DNA of 64,000 nucleotides, taken from Saccharopolyspora hirsuta. GTDB lineage: Bacteria; Actinomycetota; Actinomycetes; Mycobacteriales; Pseudonocardiaceae. The notes beneath the pieces were generated by a model. The model ran no database searches. It was not told where the DNA came from and saw only the letters and a list, made by a program, of their open reading frames with translations. A program made the translations under genes and the position numbers. Each line of letters opens with the position of its first letter. The first letter of the stretch is position 1. Location of the stretch: NCBI RefSeq assembly GCF_008630535.1, contig NZ_VWPH01000016.1, positions 124,001 through 188,000 on the forward strand, in the 5' to 3' direction. Shown here one piece after another: positions 17,526 to 26,491 of this stretch.

Positions 17526-18704
17526 TCAGCTGGCAGGCGCGCGGCCGAGGAGGAGGACCACCGCGCGGAGCGCCATTTCCAGGGCGAAACGCGCGTCCGG
17601 GTCGCGCAGCACCTGGCCGTACAGCGGCTCCAGCGCGTCGAGGCGCTCGCGCACCTGCCCGGTGGTGGTGCCCAGTCCAGCGGCGATCGCGGCCACCTCG
17701 CCACCGCCGCGGATCCACCACAGCAGCGTCTCGGCCAGCGGGAGCCAGCCGTCCGGGTCGAGCGCGATCAACCGGCCGAGGTGGCGTTCAACCAGTTCCA
17801 GCACCAACGCCTCATCGCTGAGCAGCAGGACGCTGGGCAGGTGGTCGCCGCACCAGGTCACCCGGCGATCCGGCAGCAGCCCCTGCCGCACCAGCGCCGA
17901 GGTCCGCCTGGCCCACCGCAGCGCGTTCGGGGCGTCGTGCAACGCCACCGGCCCGGTGACCACCAGCCGCCGTCCGGCGAAGGCGGAATCCCAGTCGACG
18001 ACCACGTCGGCGGGGACCAGCACGCACGGCTCGCCCGCCTCCAGGTCGGCCAATCCGCCGGTCGGGACCTCGAACTCGCCCACCGGCCGGTCGGCGACCG
18101 CGACGACCACGTCCGGCGGCAGCGGCCACCGCGCGGCCACCGCCGCCTCTTCCAGCGCGGCGGCCGGTGCCAACGGCTCGTCCACCAGCAGGCCGAGCAA
18201 CCGGCGGCGATGACGGGCCAGCGCCCTGAGATCGACCTCGGCCGCCAGGTAACCGTCGACGGCGGAGTTCGCCAGGGCGTCGACGTGGGCGATGATCTCC
18301 TCACCGAGCAGGGTCAACGTCCCGCGCGGAATCTGCGCGCGTTCGCCGACGGTCATGAACCTCCGCAGGCTCAGCCGCGCCCCGATGCGGTAGGCCCGGT
18401 GCAGGCCGTCCAGGCTCCGACCGGCCAGCATCTCGTTGCGCCCCAACGCCCGGTGGGTGTGCTCGCACCGCTGTTGGGGGCTGCCGCGGGCGATGCGCTC
18501 GATGAACCCGTGCAGCGACTCCGCCACACCGCAGCTGAGCGAGCCCACCCGGTCGGGGCCGACCGGCGGCCCGAGCTCGGGAATCTCGCGCCGGATCTCG
18601 TCGAGGATGCGCGCGGCCAGGTCGTCGACCTCCGGCCGGAGCAGCCCCGCCAGCCACCGCGGCAGGGTCTGCACCTGTGCGATCTCGGTGGACGTCGCGC
18701 TCAT
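17526..18704 (-). CDS. PucR-type transcriptional regulator (CdaR/HTH_30 family)
   Basis: 392 aa. It has an N-terminal RsbR-like helical region (RPEVDDLAARILDEI, later HRAYRIGARLSLRRF), a middle GGDEF-like remnant, and a C-terminal PucR helix-turn-helix (ETLLWWIRGG, then GLGTTTGQVRERLDALE). It is one of three related regulators in the window (also 33330-34559 and 34624-35943). Its HTH is less canonical than theirs. It lies convergent to the lipid cluster and divergent from a FadD gene, a likely target. Confidence 0.85.
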   Translation of the reverse strand: MSATSTEIAQVQTLPRWLAGLLRPEVDDLAARILDEIRREIPELGPPVGPDRVGSLSCGVAESLHGFIERIARGSPQQRCEHTHRALGRNEMLAGRSLDGLHRAYRIGARLSLRRFMTVGERAQIPRGTLTLLGEEIIAHVDALANSAVDGYLAAEVDLRALARHRRRLLGLLVDEPLAPAAALEEAAVAARWPLPPDVVVAVADRPVGEFEVPTGGLADLEAGEPCVLVPADVVVDWDSAFAGRRLVVTGPVALHDAPNALRWARRTSALVRQGLLPDRRVTWCGDHLPSVLLLSDEALVLELVERHLGRLIALDPDGWLPLAETLLWWIRGGGEVAAIAAGLGTTTGQVRERLDALEPLYGQVLRDPDARFALEMALRAVVLLLGRAPAS

Positions 18705-18970
18705 CGGCCACTCCCTCGGAGCCGGTCACGAACTGCCTGCTGTCGAGCAAGAAGAGCCTACTGGCGAGCACCGGGAGTCCGAACGGTCTTCTCGCGCGGC
18801 CGTCGGAGATGCTCAGCGGGAGCAGAGGAACGCCCGCCGGAATTAGCAGCGGTATCACAACAGCGGGCCCGGTGCGGAACGGGCGCTTGCCGCTTCGCAC
18901 CGCAGCGGATTGAGTGGGAGGTCATCCGGGATCTCCGGGCACACCGCGCCCCACACCGATTGGACTTCCT

Positions 18971-20599
18971 GTGAACGCCTTTTCGCACGCCTGGCGCAGA
19001 TCCGCGCGAACAGCTCACGGGCTGCGCGTGATGGCCCGCGCCGGAATGGTCCACGGACTCGCTCTCGGTCGAGCGCTGGGCGCGCTCAAGGAGGTGCGCC
19101 GCTGGGGGCCGCTGGTGAGCAGCGTGCGCTACTCCGCCCGCAACCACCCGGACTCGATCGCGCTCGTCGACGAGATCGGCCCGCTCACCTACCGCGAGCT
19201 CGACCTGCGGTCGACCGCGCTGGCCGCGGCCCTGCACGCGCGCGGGCTCCGCGCCGGAGCGACCGCAGCGGTGCTGTGCCGCGATCACCGCTGGATGATC
19301 GAGTCGATGCTGGCCTGCGGCAAGCTCGGCGCGCACGTGCTGCTGCTCAACACCGGGTTCGCCGGGCCGCAGCTGGCCGACGTGCTGGAACGCGAGCGGG
19401 CCGAAGTGCTCATCCACGACGAGGAGTTCACCGAGGTCACCGCCGCGGCTGGCGCCAAGCTGCCCCGCTACCTCGCTTGGCCCGGCTACGAACCCGTCCG
19501 CCCCGGGCCGCCCGCGCTGGAAACGCTGATCGCCGAGCGCCCCGAACCGAAGGCGGAGGCGCCGCCGCGGCCGGCCACCGTCGTGCTGCTGACCAGCGGC
19601 ACCACCGGGTTGCCCAAGGGCGCCAAGCGGGAGGTCCGCTCCGGAACCACCGCTGCCGACTTCCTGGACCGGATCCCGCTGCGCGCCCAGGAATGCACCT
19701 TCATCGCCGCACCGGTGTTCCACGCGATCGGATTCTCCCAGCTGACCCTGGGATTCGCCCTCGGGTCCACTGTGGTCGTCAACCGGCGGTTCGACGCCGA
19801 GGAAGTGGCGCACGCCGTGGAGCGGAACCGGTGCTCGGCGCTGGTTCTCGTGCCGACGATGCTGCGGCGGATGCTCGATCACCACGGCGAGGCGCTGCGG
19901 GAACGGCTGGCGACCGTGCGAGTGCTGCTGGTCTCCGGGTCACCGCTGCAACCGTCGCTGGCCGAGCGGGCGCAGGAGGTGCTCGGCGACGTCCTCTACA
20001 ACCTCTACGGTTCCACCGAGGCGGCCGTGGTGTCGGTGGCGACCCCGGAGGAGCTGCGCACCGCTCCGGGCACCGTCGGCCGAGCACCGCGCACCTGCGC
20101 GCTCCGGCTCTACGACGAGAGCGGAGCGGAGATCACCGAACCGGACGTGTCGGGCCGCGTCTTCGCCGGAGGCGCGCTGGCGTTCACCGGCTACACCGAC
20201 GGCAACCGGGGAGCGCGCCGCAGCGGACTGGTGAGCACCGGCGATCTGGGGCACTTCGACCGCAACGGGCTGCTGTTCCTCGACGGCCGGGCCGACGACA
20301 TGATCATCTCCGGTGGGGAGAACGTCTTCCCGGTCGAGGTCGAGAACCTGATCGCCCGGCACTACCAGGTCAAGGACGTCGCGGTCGTCGGGGTGCCGGA
20401 CGAGGACTTCGGGCAGCGGCTGCGCGCCTTCGTCGTGCCCATCCCGGGATCCGGCCTGCGGCCCGAGGAGATCACCGACTACGTGCGCGCTTCGCTGGCC
20501 CGGCACAAGGTCCCGCGCGAGGTGGTGCTGGTCGACCAGGTGCCGCGCAACGCCACCGGCAAGGTGCTGCGGCGGGCGCTCATCGACCCGCGGCGCTGA
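18971..20599 (+). CDS. Long-chain fatty acyl-CoA synthetase (FadD-type)
   Basis: 542 aa from a GTG at 18971. The ribosome site is weak and an upstream GTG at 18914 is possible. AMP-binding motif LLTSGTTGLPKGAK, then YNLYGSTEAAV, STGDLGHFD, and C-terminal NATGKVLRR with the catalytic Lys. Unlike the ligase at 14105 this is a standard CoA-forming type. It activates fatty acids for degradation or lipid synthesis and sits beside the Mce lipid-import operon. It resembles mycobacterial FadD12-like enzymes in its N-terminal extension; that assignment is tentative. Confidence 0.88.
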   Translation: MNAFSHAWRRSARTAHGLRVMARAGMVHGLALGRALGALKEVRRWGPLVSSVRYSARNHPDSIALVDEIGPLTYRELDLRSTALAAALHARGLRAGATAAVLCRDHRWMIESMLACGKLGAHVLLLNTGFAGPQLADVLERERAEVLIHDEEFTEVTAAAGAKLPRYLAWPGYEPVRPGPPALETLIAERPEPKAEAPPRPATVVLLTSGTTGLPKGAKREVRSGTTAADFLDRIPLRAQECTFIAAPVFHAIGFSQLTLGFALGSTVVVNRRFDAEEVAHAVERNRCSALVLVPTMLRRMLDHHGEALRERLATVRVLLVSGSPLQPSLAERAQEVLGDVLYNLYGSTEAAVVSVATPEELRTAPGTVGRAPRTCALRLYDESGAEITEPDVSGRVFAGGALAFTGYTDGNRGARRSGLVSTGDLGHFDRNGLLFLDGRADDMIISGGENVFPVEVENLIARHYQVKDVAVVGVPDEDFGQRLRAFVVPIPGSGLRPEEITDYVRASLARHKVPREVVLVDQVPRNATGKVLRRALIDPRR

Positions 20600-20624
20600 G
20601 CGCAGCAGCCCGAAACCCGTTGCC

Positions 20625-20646
20625 GGTACCGGGAATTTCCGGTGCC
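20625..20646. terminator. Bidirectional hairpin between convergent genes
   Basis: GGTACCGG and CCGGTGCC form an 8-bp stem with one G-U pair and the loop GAATTT. It lies between the stops of the FadD gene and the VanZ gene, so it can end both transcripts. Confidence 0.6.
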
Positions 20647-20659
20647 AGCAGCGCCCTGT

Positions 20660-21286
20660 TCAGCGCCGTCGCGCCGGTGACCGCCGCTGCCGCTCGACCT
20701 CGGCGATGATCCAGCGCACCGGATACCCGCCGTCGTCGGCGTGGTGCTGCGCGCGCGGCACCCGGCGCCAGCGCCGGGTCAACGCACTGCCCGCAGCGGC
20801 TCCCAGCGCGTTGAGCAGCACGTCGTCGGTGGAGGTGACCCGGCCGCTGACCAGCAGCAGCTGCGTCAGCTCGATCCCGGCGGAGACCGCCAGCGCCGCC
20901 AGGAACACCTTCGGCGTGCGGCTCAGCCAGCGCACCCGCATCGGCGCCAGCACCCCGAACGGCAGCAGGAGCAGCAGGTTCCCGGTCAGCTGCAACCACG
21001 GCAGCAGGTCACCGGGCTCGGCGCGCAAGGCCACCAGCACGTCGGCGCCGGGCTGCAGTTCGATCCGCGATCCGGTCCCGGACTGCGGGGCGAACACGAT
21101 GCCCCCGATGAGCACCGCGCTGTAGACCAGCGCGGCGTCCACGAACGGGTCGCGCGGCTGCGACCGAGAACCGACGAAGGTCCGCAGCACCAGCGAGACT
21201 GCGGTGGTCAGCACCGCCAGCGGAACCGGCGCGCACACCACCGGGAGGATGCCGTCCACGATCGCTGGAAGCTGGTCCACGAACAC
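20660..21286 (-). CDS. VanZ-like membrane protein
   Basis: 208 aa from a GTG. Four or five hydrophobic helices, with the VanZ signature region NLLLLLPFGVLAPM and GIELTQLLL...TDDVLLNALGA, and a basic Arg-rich tail. VanZ relatives are small membrane proteins linked in some bacteria to glycopeptide tolerance; their biochemical role is unclear. It follows the last mce-operon gene after 92 bp on the same strand, so read-through is possible. Confidence 0.8.
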   Translation of the reverse strand: MFVDQLPAIVDGILPVVCAPVPLAVLTTAVSLVLRTFVGSRSQPRDPFVDAALVYSAVLIGGIVFAPQSGTGSRIELQPGADVLVALRAEPGDLLPWLQLTGNLLLLLPFGVLAPMRVRWLSRTPKVFLAALAVSAGIELTQLLLVSGRVTSTDDVLLNALGAAAGSALTRRWRRVPRAQHHADDGGYPVRWIIAEVERQRRSPARRR

Positions 21287-21378
21287 GCCCCGTCATCAGT
21301 GCCGCTCTCGAACTGCCCCCGGCCCGACTGCCGGATGACGGGCCTCGCCGCGGCCGGAGACCTCCTCCGGAGCACGCC

Positions 21379-21909
21379 TCAGCGAGCCCGCACACCGGTG
21401 ATGCGCCACCTCCCGCCGATCTCCTCGGCGGTCACGCTCAGCTGCGCCCCACCCGAGCTGCTCTCCCCGGTATCCCCGCGGGTGGCGAGCTGGTCCAGGA
21501 AGACCACGACGTGCGCCCGCGATCCCTCCAGCGAGCGCACACCGGACGCTGCGACGCGGGATCTGAGCGTGAGCTGTTCCTGCTCGCGCACCGGCGCGAA
21601 GAGCCGCTCGTACTCGGCGACCGCCGGGCCCCCGAAGGCCTCGGCCACCGCGCGGCGCGTCGGCTCCGGGTCGTCGTGGCGGTAGGAGAACGCCGCCTCC
21701 AGCGCCGCGCCGACCTGATCGCGCACGGCAGCGGTGCGGGCGGCGTCGACGAGCGCCTCGTTGCCGGTACCGCGCGGCTGCACCGCGAACCAGCAACCCA
21801 GTCCGCTGAGGACGATGGCCAGCATCGCCAGGAACTGGGAGATCCGCAGGCGCAGCAGCACGATCCCGCGCTGCGGCCACCAGTGCCCGCCCACTCCTGC
21901 TCCCCTCAT
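21379..21909 (-). CDS. Mce-associated membrane protein (second)
   Basis: 176 aa. A single N-terminal membrane helix (ISQFLAMLAIVLSGLGCWFAVQ) is followed by a soluble domain of the SnoaL/Mce-associated kind, with a polar region about 50-100 and a beta-rich C-terminus (GRWRITGV). The start overlaps the previous gene by ATGA. In mycobacteria Mam proteins stabilise the Mce transporter complex at the membrane. It closes the mce operon. Confidence 0.8.
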   Translation of the reverse strand: MRGAGVGGHWWPQRGIVLLRLRISQFLAMLAIVLSGLGCWFAVQPRGTGNEALVDAARTAAVRDQVGAALEAAFSYRHDDPEPTRRAVAEAFGGPAVAEYERLFAPVREQEQLTLRSRVAASGVRSLEGSRAHVVVFLDQLATRGDTGESSSGGAQLSVTAEEIGGRWRITGVRAR

Positions 21910-22418
21910 GGTGCGGCGACGGCCACCTGGCCGATCGCGCCGAGCTTCCAGCCCGCTCCGGTGCGGACGAGCCGCGCCTCGATGCGGTCGACCTTGCGCC
22001 CCGGCGGCGCCCCCTCCCGGGAGATCTCGACCTCCACCGAGGCGATGACCACCGCGGTCCCGGCCACCTCGTCCAGTTCGGTCACCGCCGCGTCCAGCAC
22101 CCCCGCCCCGGTGGCCGCCGCCGTCCCGGCGAGCCGTCGCACGGCGTCCCCGCGCTGCCGCGCGAGATCGTCGTGCAGCGCACCGGTCGAGATCGCCAAC
22201 CAGCGGTCGAAACCCTCCTCGGCACGCCGGGAATCGAGCGTGTTGAACGCCACCACCGCCTGCTCCCCCGCTCTCAGCGCGTCGTCCCGCGCCACCTCCC
22301 GGGCTCGGGACGAGGCCCACCACGCCCATCCCGCCGTCGCGGCGAACACCGCCGACAGCACGACCAGAGCGGTGGCCACGACCACCGGCCAGCGGCTCGT
22401 CCACAGTGGAGCTCTCAT
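21906..22418 (-). CDS. Mce-associated membrane protein (first)
   Basis: 170 aa. One N-terminal membrane helix (VVVATALVVLSAVFAATAGW) and a soluble domain with AVVAFNTLDSR, typical of Mce-associated (Mam) proteins, then a beta-rich C-terminus ending WKLGAIGQVAV. Coupled by ATGA to mceF upstream and to the second Mam gene downstream. Likely an accessory subunit of the Mce lipid transporter. Confidence 0.85.
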   Translation of the reverse strand: MRAPLWTSRWPVVVATALVVLSAVFAATAGWAWWASSRAREVARDDALRAGEQAVVAFNTLDSRRAEEGFDRWLAISTGALHDDLARQRGDAVRRLAGTAAATGAGVLDAAVTELDEVAGTAVVIASVEVEISREGAPPGRKVDRIEARLVRTGAGWKLGAIGQVAVAAP

Positions 22419-23521
22419 CGCGGCACCGGCACGTTCTGCGATCCCCGCACACCGGTCGGGTCGCCGTAGGGCAAGGTGCAGGCGGCGTCGAGGTTCAGCG
22501 GCGCTCCCGGCGAGACGTCGAGCCCGTCGCGGTAAGGCGTGCCCTCGTATCCGCTGTTGCAGGGCGGCGGGTCGAAGAAGGTCAACGACAGGCCGAAGTG
22601 CGCGCCGCCGGGGCGCACCGCCGACTCCCCGGCCGCGACCGCTCGCGGCCCCATCACCAGCAGCTGGCGCAACCCGGACCGGCGGATCTCGACCACGTCC
22701 GCGGTGGTCAGCAGGTTCGCCATCAGCACGCCCATCCGGGGGCCGGTGTCCCGCAGCACCGAGCTGACCTCCCGAGCGGCTGGCGGGATCGCGGTGATCA
22801 GGCCGCGGATGTCGCCGTCGGAACGGCGCACCTGACCGGCCAGCAGCCGGGCCTGCGCGCCGAAGTCCCGGATCGCGTCGGCGTGTTCCAGCTGGGTGCG
22901 CAGCACCACCTCGGCGTCGCCGATCAGGCTGGTGGTCTGCGGCACGTGGTCGGTGGCGGCCCGGACGAACTCGATGCCGTTGTCCAGCAGCCCCTCCAGG
23001 TGCGGCCCCGCCCCGGAGGTCGCCTCGTGCAGTTCGTCGACGACGGTGCGCAGTTCCTCCCGGGGCACGGAGGACACGAAGGAGTCCAGGTTGGCCAGCA
23101 CCGAGTCCACCGGCAGCGGGATGGCGGTGTCGCTCTCCTCGATCACCGACCCCTCCCGCAGCACCGGGCCCGAGGGGCGGCGCGGGCGCAGGTCGACGTA
23201 CTGCTCCCCCGCCGCCGACCGGTTGGCCACCACCGCCTCGGTGTCGGCCGGGACCGACGTGCCGGATTCGAGGAGCAGATCGGCTTCCACCCCGGTGGCG
23301 GTCAGCCGCAGCTGCCCGACCCGGCCGACCGGCACCCCCCGGTAGGTGACCTCGGCGTTGGTGAAGATGCCGCCGGACTTGGCGAACCGGGCGCGCACCG
23401 TGTAGCCGTCGTCGCGCACCAGCTCGTGCAGCCCCGCGTAGTTCGCGCCCACGTAGCTGACGCCGAGCAGGGCGATCACCAGGAACAGCGTGACCTGCCT
23501 GCGGACGACCCCGCTCAGCAT
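22415..23521 (-). CDS. mceF: Mce family protein, MceF position
   Basis: 368 aa. N-terminal membrane anchor (VTLFLVIALLGVSYVGANYAG), MCE/MlaD beta domain at about 38-115 (VTYRGVPVGRVGQL, then GEQYVDLRP), then a helical region that in this family builds a lipid tunnel. The C-terminal tail contains paired cysteines (PPPCNSG, DAACTLP). Sixth mce gene of the operon, coupled at both ends. Substrate is unknown; Mce systems import sterols, fatty acids or other lipids. Confidence 0.9.
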   Translation of the reverse strand: MLSGVVRRQVTLFLVIALLGVSYVGANYAGLHELVRDDGYTVRARFAKSGGIFTNAEVTYRGVPVGRVGQLRLTATGVEADLLLESGTSVPADTEAVVANRSAAGEQYVDLRPRRPSGPVLREGSVIEESDTAIPLPVDSVLANLDSFVSSVPREELRTVVDELHEATSGAGPHLEGLLDNGIEFVRAATDHVPQTTSLIGDAEVVLRTQLEHADAIRDFGAQARLLAGQVRRSDGDIRGLITAIPPAAREVSSVLRDTGPRMGVLMANLLTTADVVEIRRSGLRQLLVMGPRAVAAGESAVRPGGAHFGLSLTFFDPPPCNSGYEGTPYRDGLDVSPGAPLNLDAACTLPYGDPTGVRGSQNVPVPR

Positions 23522-24510
23522 CAGCCGCCACCTCCCCCGGTCGTGCGGGCGTCGAAGTTCAGGTAGGAGTTGAGGTAGTCGCCCCGGACGGCGTTGAGCG
23601 CCTCGTCGGGGAACGGGAAGGTCAGCAGCGTCTGCATCGCCTCCGGCAGCGCCGCACCGGATTCGGCGAGCCGGCGCAGCGTCGGTTCCAGGGCGCGCAG
23701 GTCGGCGACCAGGTCGTCCTTGCCCCGGTTGACGGTGTCCACGGTGACGTCGCTGAGCTCGGCCAGCGACTTGAGCAGGCCCACCAGCGCCTCCCGCTGC
23801 TGCGACAGCGCCGCCACGCCCGGGGGCAGATCGGTGAGCGCGGTGCGGATCAGCGGTTCCTCCCCGTCCAATGTGGCGGAGAGCCGGTTGACGCCGTCCA
23901 GCGCCCGGGTGATCTCGGCGCGGTGCTCGTCGAGCCCGCCGATGAAGGTGTCGAGGTTGCCCAGCAGTTCCCGAGCCGCGGTCTCGTTGCCGCCCAAAGC
24001 GTCGTTGAGCTCCTGGGTGATGTTCTGGATCTGGCCGATTCCGCCGCCGTTGAGCAGCAGGGACAGCGCACCGAAGACCTCCTCGACCTCCGGGCTGCGG
24101 TCGGTGCGGTCGGCGGCGATGCGCGCCCCGTCGGCGAGCTCGCCCCGCGGCGACTCCAGCTCCGGCGGCGCCAGCTCCACGAACTTCTCGCCGAGCAGGC
24201 TGGACTGGCGCAGCCGCGCGACGGCGTTGGCGGGCAGCTGGACGTCACCGTTGAGCACCAGGCCGACCAGCGCGGTGCGCCCGTCCGGCGCCAGCTCGAT
24301 GCGCTCGACCTTGCCGACCGCGACGTCGGCGACCTTGACGCTGGACTGCGGCACGAGGTCGAGCACGTCGGGGAAGGCAACGGTGACCCGGTAGCCGTGG
24401 CTGCCGACGTCGGGGCCGCCCGGCAGCGGGACGTCGTAGAGCCCGTTGTGCCCGCAGCCAGCTGCGATCAGCAGCACCAGCACCGCTACCACCGCTCGCA
24501 ACCGCCGCAT
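23521..24510 (-). CDS. mceE: Mce family lipoprotein, MceE position
   Basis: 329 aa. The N-terminus is a lipoprotein signal with lipobox LIAAGC (Cys19), the usual feature of the fifth mce gene (LprK-like). The MCE domain spans about 40-115 (VADVAVGKVERIEL, then LGEKFVELAPP), followed by long helices and a Gly-rich end. It should be anchored by its lipid at the outer face of the membrane in the Mce hexamer. Confidence 0.92.
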   Translation of the reverse strand: MRRLRAVVAVLVLLIAAGCGHNGLYDVPLPGGPDVGSHGYRVTVAFPDVLDLVPQSSVKVADVAVGKVERIELAPDGRTALVGLVLNGDVQLPANAVARLRQSSLLGEKFVELAPPELESPRGELADGARIAADRTDRSPEVEEVFGALSLLLNGGGIGQIQNITQELNDALGGNETAARELLGNLDTFIGGLDEHRAEITRALDGVNRLSATLDGEEPLIRTALTDLPPGVAALSQQREALVGLLKSLAELSDVTVDTVNRGKDDLVADLRALEPTLRRLAESGAALPEAMQTLLTFPFPDEALNAVRGDYLNSYLNFDARTTGGGGG

Positions 24511-25502
24511 CAGCGCTGCCCTCCCGCGCTCGGCAGCGGCAGGACCGGGCCCTGCGCCGCGAACTCCAGCAGGTTGCCGCGCGCCTCGATGAGCCCGGTC
24601 CGCGGGTTGTAGGCCTCGACCACGTTGGTCAGCGCGTTCGGCGCGGTGTCCAGCGCTTCGGCCACCGACTGCTTCTGGTCGGCCAGGATCCGGCTGATCG
24701 CCGCGAGCTTGTCCACGTTGGAGTGGATCCGGCCCCGGTTGTCCCGGATGAAGTCGCGCACCGCGGTCACCGCGTCGTCGAGCTCGGCCAGCGCGGCGCC
24801 GAGGTCGTCGCGGTCGGCGGCCAGCACCTCGGTGATCGAGGACAGCTGTTCCAGCGCGTGCCCCGCCTGCTCGTCGTTGGCGGCCAGCACCGCGGTGAAG
24901 GCGCTGAGCTCGTCCACCGTGGTGAACAGATCTCCCTTGGAGTCGTTGAGGGTCCGGGCCAGGTCGCCGAGCTGGCGGATGCTCTCGCCCAGCGGAGCGC
25001 CGTTCCCGGCCAGCGTCCGGGCGCTCTGCCGCAGCAGTTCGCTCACCGCGCCGTCGGCGTTGGCGCCCTCCGGGCCCAGCGCGGTGGTGAGCTGGTCGAG
25101 ACTGGTGAACAGCTGGTCCAGCTCCACCGGGGTCGCGGTTCGGCTCACCGGGATCTGGGCGCCGTCGGGCAGTTCCGGGCCCCCGGTGCGGACGGAGGCG
25201 AGCTGGACGTAGCGGTCGGCGACGACGCTCGGCGTGACGATCAGCGCGGTGGCCTCGGCCGGTACTGGCACGTCGGCGTCCACCGTCATCGTCACCGCCA
25301 CGTGATCACCGCGCGGGACCACCGAGTCCACGGTGCCCACGGTCACGCCCAGGACCCGGACGTCGGACTGCGGGTAGATGCCGACCGCGCTGGTGAAGTG
25401 CGCGGTGATCCGCTTGCCGCCGCTGCCCGCCAGCGCGAACCAGCCCGCGCCGGCCAGCAACGCGGCCACCGCGATCGCGATCCACCACTTCCGCCCGCGC
25501 AT
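24510..25502 (-). CDS. mceD: Mce family protein, MceD position
   Basis: 330 aa. Membrane anchor (WWIAIAVAALLAGAGWFAL), MCE domain at about 33-110 (VRVLGVTVGTVDSV, then VADRYVQLA), then helical repeats to residue about 300. Start and stop overlap the neighbours by 4 bases. Part of the hetero-hexameric lipid channel. Confidence 0.9.
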   Translation of the reverse strand: MRGRKWWIAIAVAALLAGAGWFALAGSGGKRITAHFTSAVGIYPQSDVRVLGVTVGTVDSVVPRGDHVAVTMTVDADVPVPAEATALIVTPSVVADRYVQLASVRTGGPELPDGAQIPVSRTATPVELDQLFTSLDQLTTALGPEGANADGAVSELLRQSARTLAGNGAPLGESIRQLGDLARTLNDSKGDLFTTVDELSAFTAVLAANDEQAGHALEQLSSITEVLAADRDDLGAALAELDDAVTAVRDFIRDNRGRIHSNVDKLAAISRILADQKQSVAEALDTAPNALTNVVEAYNPRTGLIEARGNLLEFAAQGPVLPLPSAGGQR

Positions 25503-26491
25503 CAGCGACCTCCTGCTCTCGGCGGGGTGCAGCTCCCGGAGGGGCTGGGGACCAGCCCGCAGATGTAGGTGTCGACCCAGCGGCCGTTGCCGACGGCGTT
25601 GCCGATCATCCGGTAGAACGGCCCGGCCCGGACCAGGCTCTCGGTCAGCCTGTCCTGGTTGCGCTGCAGCACGGTGCTGACCCGCTCCAGCTGGTCGAGG
25701 GCGGGCCCCAGGGTCCGCTGGTTGTCGGCCACCAGTCCCTTGAGCTCCACGGCCAGGTTCCGGGTGCCGGTGAACAGCTTGCCGATGGCCTCGCGGCGGG
25801 CGTTGAGCTCGGTGAGCAGCCGGTCGCCGTCGCGGATCAGCGACTCGAAGGCCGCGCTGCGGTCGCCCAGCGTCGTGCTGATCCGCGCGGTGTTGTTCAG
25901 CAGGTTCGTCAGCTCCTCGTCACGGGAGGCCAGCGTGTGCGACAGCGCGGAGAGGCCGTCGAACGCCGCCCGGACGTCCTGCGGCGTCGAGGCGCTCAAG
26001 GTCGCCGACAGGGTGCGGAAGCTCTCCGCGAGCTGGGCGGTGTCGATGGCACCGGCCGCCTCGGCCAGGTCGCCGAAGGCGTCGTTGACGTCGTACGGCG
26101 AGGTGGTGCGCTCGCGCGGAATGACCTCGTCCGGGTCGAGCTCGGCCGAACCGACCGGGTCGAGCACCAGGTTCTTCTGCCCCAGCAACGTCTTGATCCT
26201 GATGGCGGCGCTGGTGCGGTCGCCCAGCCAGACGTCCTCGACGCGGAAGGCGACCCGCACCCGGTCCCCGGCCAGCGCCACGTCGCGGACCTCGCCGACC
26301 TTCACCCCGGCCACCCGCACCTCGTCGCCCGGTTTGAGCCCGGCGGCCTCGTCGAACTCGGCCGCGTAGGTGGTGCCACCGCCGATGACCGGCAGCTCGT
26401 CGGAGAAGTAGGTGCCCAGCCCCAGCAGGGTCATCAGCAGCGCGCCGACGATGCCGACGGCGACCGGGTCGCGTTGCCGGAACGACTTCAC
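25502..26491 (-). CDS. mceC: Mce family protein, MceC position
   Basis: 329 aa. The GTG at 26491 is chosen because it overlaps the mceB stop (GTGA) and gives VKSFRQRDPVAVG followed directly by the membrane anchor. MCE domain at about 40-115 (VRVAGVKVGEVRDV, then GQKNLVLDP), helical region after. Subunit of the Mce lipid transporter. Confidence 0.9.
   Translation of the reverse strand: MKSFRQRDPVAVGIVGALLMTLLGLGTYFSDELPVIGGGTTYAAEFDEAAGLKPGDEVRVAGVKVGEVRDVALAGDRVRVAFRVEDVWLGDRTSAAIRIKTLLGQKNLVLDPVGSAELDPDEVIPRERTTSPYDVNDAFGDLAEAAGAIDTAQLAESFRTLSATLSASTPQDVRAAFDGLSALSHTLASRDEELTNLLNNTARISTTLGDRSAAFESLIRDGDRLLTELNARREAIGKLFTGTRNLAVELKGLVADNQRTLGPALDQLERVSTVLQRNQDRLTESLVRAGPFYRMIGNAVGNGRWVDTYICGLVPSPSGSCTPPRAGGR

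Noticed and set aside
21354..21370. CCGGAG/CTCCGG hairpin after the mce operon
   Set aside because: Stem is only 6 bp and no U-tract follows; too weak to call a terminator.
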